Positions 1 through 5,300 of a stretch of DNA of 8,161 nt are shown one piece after another. Position 1 is the first letter of the stretch; every line of letters starts with the position of its first letter. Below the pieces are notes generated by a model. It was not told the origin of the DNA. It worked only from the letters and a program-made list of their open reading frames with translations, and did not search any database. The stretch is from an uncultured Oscillospiraceae bacterium (lineage in GTDB: Bacteria; Bacillota; Clostridia; Oscillospirales; Oscillospiraceae), in the NCBI GenBank assembly GCA_910585155.1, contig CAJUEC010000058.1, forward strand, positions 1 through 8,161, written 5' to 3'. A program made the position numbers and the translations under genes.

Positions 1-537
1 ACGGACGGCTACGCCACCAAGACCAGCACCCTCACCGCCAGCCGCAGCTATCCCAACCTGTCCGAAGCGGATACCTCCCTCATCCCCAAGAGCATCGAGG
101 ACAAGGGCAAGACCCTGACCTTGGGGGATGTGAAGTGGAGCGAGACCGCCGATGTGGACGGCGAGGGCAACCCCGTCACCCGGTACACCGCCACCGCCAG
201 CTATACTGGGACCGCCTCCAGCCGGTACGCCACCGGCTACACGGTCAGCGCCAGCTACACCGGCGAGGTGTCCAAACCCAACTGTGCCGTGGTCACCTAC
301 ACCGCCATCTTCGGCAGTGAAAAGGCTCCGGAGGAGTCCGAAGCCCCTGGCGGCAACGAGCAGCATGACCCCGCCCCTGGTCAGACGGAGGCTCCCGGCA
401 GCACGGAGGACCCGGACACCGCCAAAGAGACTGTGGATCTGTCCGGCCTGAAGCGCCCTGTGATGATCGGGGTGGTGGTGCTGGCCCTGGGTGTTGGCGG
501 TGTGTTCGCTTACAAAAAATTCCGTGAGAGGAGATGA
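1..537 (+). CDS. 3' end of a membrane-anchored surface protein, function unknown (5' partial)
   Basis: The reading frame is open from base 1, so the true start lies upstream; 178 residues and a TGA stop are visible. I do not recognise the family. The visible part starts with a Thr/Ser-rich, probably beta-strand region. It contains two copies of a Y-T-x-[ST]-A-S-Y-T-G motif (184-273). An acidic Glu/Pro/Gly-rich stalk follows (about 310-435). A hydrophobic helix (457-513, PVMIGVVVLALGVGGVFAY) then leads into a basic tail, KKFRERR. This is the layout of an extracellular protein tethered by a C-terminal membrane helix with its tail inside the cell. I see no LPXTG, NPXTN or similar sorting motif before the helix, so it is probably membrane-held rather than a cell-wall sortase product. 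The stop lies four bases before the sortase start and the sortase ribosome site is inside its last codons, so the two are almost certainly co-transcribed and may be translationally coupled. Certain as a gene; role unknown. Confidence 0.88.
   Translation, partial: TDGYATKTSTLTASRSYPNLSEADTSLIPKSIEDKGKTLTLGDVKWSETADVDGEGNPVTRYTATASYTGTASSRYATGYTVSASYTGEVSKPNCAVVTYTAIFGSEKAPEESEAPGGNEQHDPAPGQTEAPGSTEDPDTAKETVDLSGLKRPVMIGVVVLALGVGGVFAYKKFRERR
184..273 (+). repeat. Short tandem motif repeat inside the first gene
   Basis: Two 12-residue units, YTATASYTGTAS (184-219) and YTVSASYTGEVS (238-273), lie 54 bases apart in the same frame. A weaker partial echo (VTYTAIF) follows at about 295-315. The alternating Tyr/Thr/Ser pattern suggests repeated beta-strands on the cell surface. 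More copies could lie upstream of the window. Confidence 0.6.
529..533 (+). promoter_or_regulatory. Ribosome binding site that fixes the sortase start at TTG 542
   Basis: AGGAG sits eight bases before TTG 542, inside the last codons of the upstream gene. The in-frame GTG at 491 has no comparable site and would put charged residues ahead of the hydrophobic core. Starting at 542 gives a standard signal peptide (M-K-L-R followed by a hydrophobic stretch). Confidence 0.8.
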
Positions 538-541
538 TCGA

Positions 542-1390
542 TTGAAATTGCGAAGTTTTCTGCTGGCCATGATGCTGTGCGCCCTCTGCGTCACCCAGGC
601 CAGTGCCCTGGAATATGACTTCGACGCCCCGGAGGCCTATCTGTTCGGTCGGCCTACCAGCGATGACACCATCTACGAGTGGGAAAACCCCAACGTGGAC
701 CGGAGCAAGAACACGGCCCTGATCGCCCCCGGTTTCGGAACCCCCACCAGCTACCTCCCCGGCAGCGGCGAGTATCTCACCCCCAACCTCGTCCCCGGCG
801 CGTTGTCTGGCGGGCTGGTGAATCAGGTGGGCAGCGCCGGGGCCAATGCTGCCGGAGGTGTGGCAGGCAGCTCCGTCATCCCCGGCCAGTATCCCTCGGT
901 GAGCGGCAATATCACCATGACCCAGATCCCCAGCAGCAGTCCCACCGACATCGCCCAGGGCAGCACCAGCGGCGGCTACACCGAGGTGACAAGCGACCTC
1001 TACTACATCAACGGCAGCTTGGGAACCCTGAAGATCCCCGCCATCAACCTGACCGTCAAGGTCTACCAGGGGACGGACAGCGCCGCGCTGAAGAAGGGCG
1101 CGGGCCACTTCACCAACACCAGCATCTGGGATGGAAATGCTTGCTTCGCGGGACATAACAGAGGTGTGAACAACCACTTCGGGAAAATCCATACCCTGGA
1201 GGCTGGCGACACCATCACCCTGACCACGGTGCTGGGGACCCGGACCTATGCTGTGACCAGCGTGGAGAAGGTCAGCGTCAACGATTCCAGCGGCACCGCC
1301 TCCACCACCGACAACCGGGTGACGCTCTATACCTGCGTGATGAATCAGCCGGAGTACCGTTGGTGCGTCACCGCCATTCAGCAGGGATAA
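542..1390 (+). CDS. Sortase family transpeptidase with an N-terminal export signal
   Basis: The 282-residue product is a sortase, a cysteine transpeptidase that cleaves a sorting motif in a surface protein and joins it to the cell wall or to another protein. The catalytic domain is at the C-terminus, from about residue 160 (GTLKIPAI) to the end. It shows catalytic His205 in AGHNRG, Cys265 in TLYTC and Arg273 in EYRW. The GHN...L..GD.I...G...Y.V pattern is closest to class A/D-like sortases; I cannot fix the class. Residues 1-22 form a signal peptide ending in ASA, a plausible signal peptidase site. Many sortases instead keep an uncleaved N-terminal anchor, so this one may be released or loosely held. 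Residues 25-155 are a Gly/Ser/Pro-rich linker with the sorting-like string LPGSG at 72-76. The start is TTG 542, supported by AGGAG eight bases upstream. Likely substrates are the giant adhesin downstream or proteins encoded elsewhere; this is inference from proximity. Confidence 0.93.
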   Translation: MKLRSFLLAMMLCALCVTQASALEYDFDAPEAYLFGRPTSDDTIYEWENPNVDRSKNTALIAPGFGTPTSYLPGSGEYLTPNLVPGALSGGLVNQVGSAGANAAGGVAGSSVIPGQYPSVSGNITMTQIPSSSPTDIAQGSTSGGYTEVTSDLYYINGSLGTLKIPAINLTVKVYQGTDSAALKKGAGHFTNTSIWDGNACFAGHNRGVNNHFGKIHTLEAGDTITLTTVLGTRTYAVTSVEKVSVNDSSGTASTTDNRVTLYTCVMNQPEYRWCVTAIQQG

Positions 1391-1428
1391 AACTGTCTGC
1401 CGATTGTGTTCGACTTTCCCCATCTTCT

Positions 1429-1465
1429 GTGGTATGGTTTGGTTTGCAAAGCCCCACCATATTAC
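1429..1465 (+). promoter_or_regulatory. Imperfect hairpin in the leader of the transglutaminase-like gene
   Basis: The 93-base gap 1391-1483 holds this inverted repeat. Bases 1429-1438 pair with 1456-1465 (two G-T wobbles), then a two-base mismatch, then 1441-1444 pair with 1450-1453 (one G-T wobble) around the loop TGCAA. There is no T-run after it, so it is not a normal intrinsic terminator. It ends six bases before the GGAGG ribosome site (1471-1475) and could affect translation or mRNA stability. I found no convincing -35/-10 promoter pair in the gap. Chance pairing is possible. Confidence 0.35.
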
Positions 1466-1483
1466 GAAACGGAGGAATCGAGC

Positions 1484-2311
1484 ATGAAAAGCAGAAAAAT
1501 CGTGTCCTTGCTCTTGACCGGAGCCATGACAGCGGCCCTGCTGGCCGTCCCCGCCCAGGCGGCAGAGGCTCCCCAGCCCTACACCATCCAGGCCACCCAC
1601 TGGAGCCGGGAGGACTTCTCCCAAGAGGCCAGCCCGGAGGTGTTCACCGGCGTGTACAGCCGGGAGCTGTACAACGCCATCCGCCAGACCATGGTGGACG
1701 GGACCAGCGGCACCGCCCCCGCCTACACACAGGTGTCCAAGGAGGACTACAGCGCGGTGAAAAAGCTGATCGGGCGCATGGAAGGGGTGCTGCGTTACGA
1801 ACATCATGTGCCACAGAACTTCACCGACTACTGGCGGTACTTGGACTACTTCGCCGTGTCCGCCGAAATGCCGGAGAATTATCAAGCGCCCCTGGACTTC
1901 GTCCAGCCGGTCATCGAGGGCACGGCGGAGATGACGGACCGGGAGCGGGTGGAAGCCTTCAACGACTACATCCGCACCCTGCTGGCCTACCAAAAGGGAA
2001 AAACAGCCGGCATCACCCAGACCTTCGCCCCTCACACCGGGGAGCTGAAAGCGGCCTGCGGGTCCTACGCCAGAGCGTTGAAGTTCCTCTGCGCTGCGGC
2101 GGACATCCCATGCTTCACCGTCAGCAGTAAGACCCACACTTGGAACCTCGTGTATGTGGATGGTCAATGGCTCCATGTGGATGTGTCCGCCAACGACCTC
2201 TCCGGCAGGAACGGGGTACTGCTGGTGGAAAGCTACCAGACCGGGAAGGATCAGGCTCCGGAAGCCACCGCCTTCCTCAAGGAACTATTCGTACCCGGAT
2301 CAACGAAATAA
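1484..2311 (+). CDS. Exported transglutaminase-like cysteine enzyme
   Basis: The 275-residue protein starts at ATG 1484, eight bases after GGAGG (1471-1475). An in-frame GTG at 1406 lacks this support and would bury the signal peptide. Residues 1-27 form a signal peptide (K-S-R-K, hydrophobic core, then AQA/AEA sites), so it acts outside the membrane. Residues 30-145 match no domain I recognise. From about 150 (MTDRERVEAFNDYI) to 245 it follows the bacterial transglutaminase-like fold: Cys192 in AACGSYA, His218 in THTWN and Asp233 in HVDV make the Cys-His-Asp triad, with IPC and YVDGQW at their usual places. Known members of this fold are amide cross-linkers or cysteine peptidases; the sequence cannot say which. 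It sits between a sortase and an adhesin full of predicted covalent bonds, so cross-linking or trimming of surface proteins is a reasonable but unproven role. Transcription from it probably stops largely at the terminator at 2333-2363. Confidence 0.9.
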   Translation: MKSRKIVSLLLTGAMTAALLAVPAQAAEAPQPYTIQATHWSREDFSQEASPEVFTGVYSRELYNAIRQTMVDGTSGTAPAYTQVSKEDYSAVKKLIGRMEGVLRYEHHVPQNFTDYWRYLDYFAVSAEMPENYQAPLDFVQPVIEGTAEMTDRERVEAFNDYIRTLLAYQKGKTAGITQTFAPHTGELKAACGSYARALKFLCAAADIPCFTVSSKTHTWNLVYVDGQWLHVDVSANDLSGRNGVLLVESYQTGKDQAPEATAFLKELFVPGSTK

Positions 2312-2332
2312 GCAAGATACATCCTTCACGCT

Positions 2333-2363
2333 GGCAGGCCGGAAAACGGCCTGCCGCTTTTTT
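2333..2363 (+). terminator. Strong intrinsic terminator after the transglutaminase-like gene
   Basis: A perfect 9-bp GC-rich stem, GGCAGGCCG (2333-2341) with CGGCCTGCC (2347-2355), encloses the loop GAAAA and is followed after two bases by six T (2358-2363). It begins 21 bases after the TAA stop at 2309-2311. There is no matching A-run on the left side, so it works on the + strand only. Only 34 bases separate the T-run from the next start codon. Confidence 0.92.
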
Positions 2364-2385
2364 GTTCTCAAACAGATCGCAACAG

Positions 2386-2392
2386 AAAGGAG
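2386..2392 (+). promoter_or_regulatory. Ribosome binding site of the giant adhesin
   Basis: AAAGGAG ends five bases before ATG 2398. It is near the ideal sequence at short but acceptable spacing and fixes the start, which gives a textbook signal peptide. Between the terminator T-run (2363) and this site there is no room for a -35/-10 promoter with a transcription start. Confidence 0.85.
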
Positions 2393-2397
2393 TTTTC

Positions 2398-5300
2398 ATG
2401 AAACACAAGCCTTTTACCCGTTTTCTCTCCCTGTTGTTGGTGGTGGCTACGCTGGCCGGCCTGTTCACCCTGCCCGCCAGCGCCGCCTCGCTGAACGGCA
2501 GCGGCACCGTCAACATCCAGTACCTGGGCCGCCATGAGTACCTGTCCAAAAGCACGGGCGGCAGCCTGAGCGGAAGCAGTTGGAGCTACACCAGCAACGA
2601 TGGACTCACCGGCACCGCCTACTGCGTCAACTGGGGCCTGTCGGCAGTCTCGCCCAACAAGGCCCTGACCCTGCAGGAGTACAACCGGAACCCCCAGACC
2701 ATGGGCGTGTTCGCCAACGGCTATCCCATGCGCACCCTGGAGCAGTTCAAAGAACTGCATCCCGATGACGTGCGGGGCATCGCCAGTCTGACGGAGGACG
2801 AGTATAAATACGCCACCCAGGTGGCGGTCTGGGCCTCCTGCGGCCAGCTCTCCGTCCCCGGTACATCCTTCACCGCTGGCCGGGCCACCCTGGTGGAACC
2901 CACCTCGGACGCCCAGAAGATCCGGGTGTATGACAGCGTCAAGATCATGCTGAAATATTCCGCCCACTGGACGAAGAACCTCCACACCGGCCTGTCCATC
3001 CGGGCCGAGGAGGATAAGGATATCCGCGGCGTGGACGTCCTCAACGAGTACGGCCTGGAGGGCGCCGCCGCCGACCATGAGGACGGCATCAAAAAGGAGA
3101 CCATCGGCGGGAAGGAATACTACACCCGCACCATGTATGTGGCCTCCGCCACCTCCACCTGGATCGATGGCCGGACCACCAAGGTCTATTCCACCGACGC
3201 GCCCCAGGGGACTATCTTCACCGCCGAGAACGGCTCCCCCCTGGAGACGGTGCAGGAGAACGGCGCCACCTGCTACAAGGTGGACACCAGCAAGTCCCGC
3301 AACACCAACCTCAACTCCAACGGCGAGGAGTATTACGGGGCCTTCAAGGTCTGCGTCCCCGTGGACAACGCCGCCGCCGAGGGCAGCTTCACCATCAAGG
3401 CCACGGGCGGCGTGGCGCAGTATAACCTGTTCCTGGCCTATAACCCCTCCGCCACCGAACAGTCCTATATCATTTCCGACCCCGGCTATGTCACCCTGGA
3501 GGCCCAGGCCCCCTTTAAGTGGAGCGGTACGGAGGAACCTGACACCGCCAGCCTCCAGGTCGTCAAGGCCGGCGCTGGCGGCGCGCCCCTGGAGGGGGCC
3601 TCCTTCACCCTCACCGGCAGCGGCGGCACCACCGTCTCCGGCACCAGCGACCGCAACGGTCAGATCATCTGGACGGACCTTCCCGCGGACGAGACCTACA
3701 CCCTGACCGAGACAGCCGCCCCGGAGGGCTACCAGATCATCGCCCCCATGAACATCACCCTCACCCCTGGCCGCACCGAGTATGTGACCGTGCCCAACGA
3801 AACGGAAAAGGGCTTCACGGTCAAAAAGGTGGACGCCCAGAATAAGGCCAGTTTGCAGGGCGCGGTGTTCCGCTTCGAGCAGATCGATGGGGACTACACC
3901 ACCACCGGCATCACCGGCTTTGACGGCACGATCTCCTTCCAGGGGGACGAGCTGCCCTACGGCAGCTACCGGGTGACGGAGGAGTCCAGCGCCCCCGGCT
4001 ACCTGAAGGACACCCGTGTAGAGACGGTGGAATGGACCGGCGAACGGGACGTCCTGATCGTTTTTGAGAACGTCAGGGACATCAGCCTCACCATCCTGAA
4101 GGTGAACGAGCTGGGGACATCCCTGGAGGGCGCTATTTTCGATGTGTACGCGGACGGCAAATACATCACCTCCGTGGAGACCAACAGCTCCGGCGAGGCC
4201 AGGGTGACCGGCATCAAAAAAGAGGCGTACATCGAGGTGGTGGAAAAGACCGCCCCGGCAGGGCACGTCCTGGACCGCACCGCCCACGGCATCCACATCG
4301 ACCCCTACGACCCCGCCATCGAGGACGACCCGGTGCTCACCGTGGTCAACCAGTCCAAGCCCTCCCTCCGGATCATCAAATATGACCGGACCAGCGGCAA
4401 AAATCTGGCTGGGGTGACCTTTGAGATTTACAAGGATGCCGAGCTGTTTGACACCAAGACCACGCCGGAAAGCGGGATCATTGAGTTGTTCGACCTCGAT
4501 CCCGGCACTTATCTGGTGAAAGAGGTGTCCAGCGACGACGCCCACATCGTCACCACCACCCCCCAGCAGATCGAGCTGAAAGCGGGCCAGACGGCCACCC
4601 AGGAACTGGTGTTTTTCAACGATTTGAAGCCCGGAATGCACCTCATCAAGGTGGACAGCGCCGACCTCAGTAAGCCCATCGCAAACGCAAAGTTCAAATT
4701 CACGGCGGTGGATGGGAGCTGGGGGCCGGAGGAGCTGACCACCGGGGTGGACGGCACCATCGACTTGTCCAAGCTGCCCACCGGGGCCATGGTGGTGGAG
4801 GAACTGGAGTGCCCCGGCTATGTGATCGACGACTTCCAGCGCATCATTGAGCTGAAGCCCAACGAGAACGTCCAATTCGTGTTCACCAACTCCAAGAAGC
4901 CCGACCTCCTCCTGACGAAAACCAGTTCGGACGGCACACCCCTGGAGGGCGTCTCCTTCCGGCTGGCCAGGATCGAGGACGGGAGTCACTACCTGGACCG
5001 CGTCACCGACAGCAAGGGCGAAATTTTGTGGGAAGGGTTGGAACCGGGCGTCTATTCCCTGGTGGAAACCGCCACAAAAAATGATCACATCATCGACCTG
5101 AAAGAGCATCATGTGGAGCTGTTTCCGGGGAAGGTCAGCACTATCGTGCTGGAAAACCATAAGCGACCCAACCTCTACGTCTATAAAAATGACGCGGACA
5201 GCGGGGAGCCAATCGAGCACACCATTTTCACCGTCCGCGCGGCGGATGGGCACAGCGTGGACGAGATCGAGACGGACAGCACGGGCCGCGCCGAGCTGAA

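Noticed and set aside
1404..1435. Possible promoter (TTGTGT ... TGGTAT) in the gap before the transglutaminase-like gene
   Set aside because: The spacing is 20 bases and the second element is poor, so it does not meet a reasonable standard for a sigma-70 type promoter.
293..2176. A 627-residue minus-strand open frame across the sortase and transglutaminase-like genes
   Set aside because: Same in-register artefact of biased codon use. It runs through two well-supported sense genes and their gap, and its translation shows no recognisable domain.
3077..3706. A 209-residue plus-strand open frame, very rich in Pro and Arg
   Set aside because: Shifted-frame shadow of the adhesin in GC-rich sequence, with no ribosome site and low-complexity composition.
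4774..4791. LPTG in repeat 5 as a possible sorting signal
   Set aside because: It lies in the conserved turn before the Glu-containing strand, in the middle of a domain, with no hydrophobic helix or basic tail after it.
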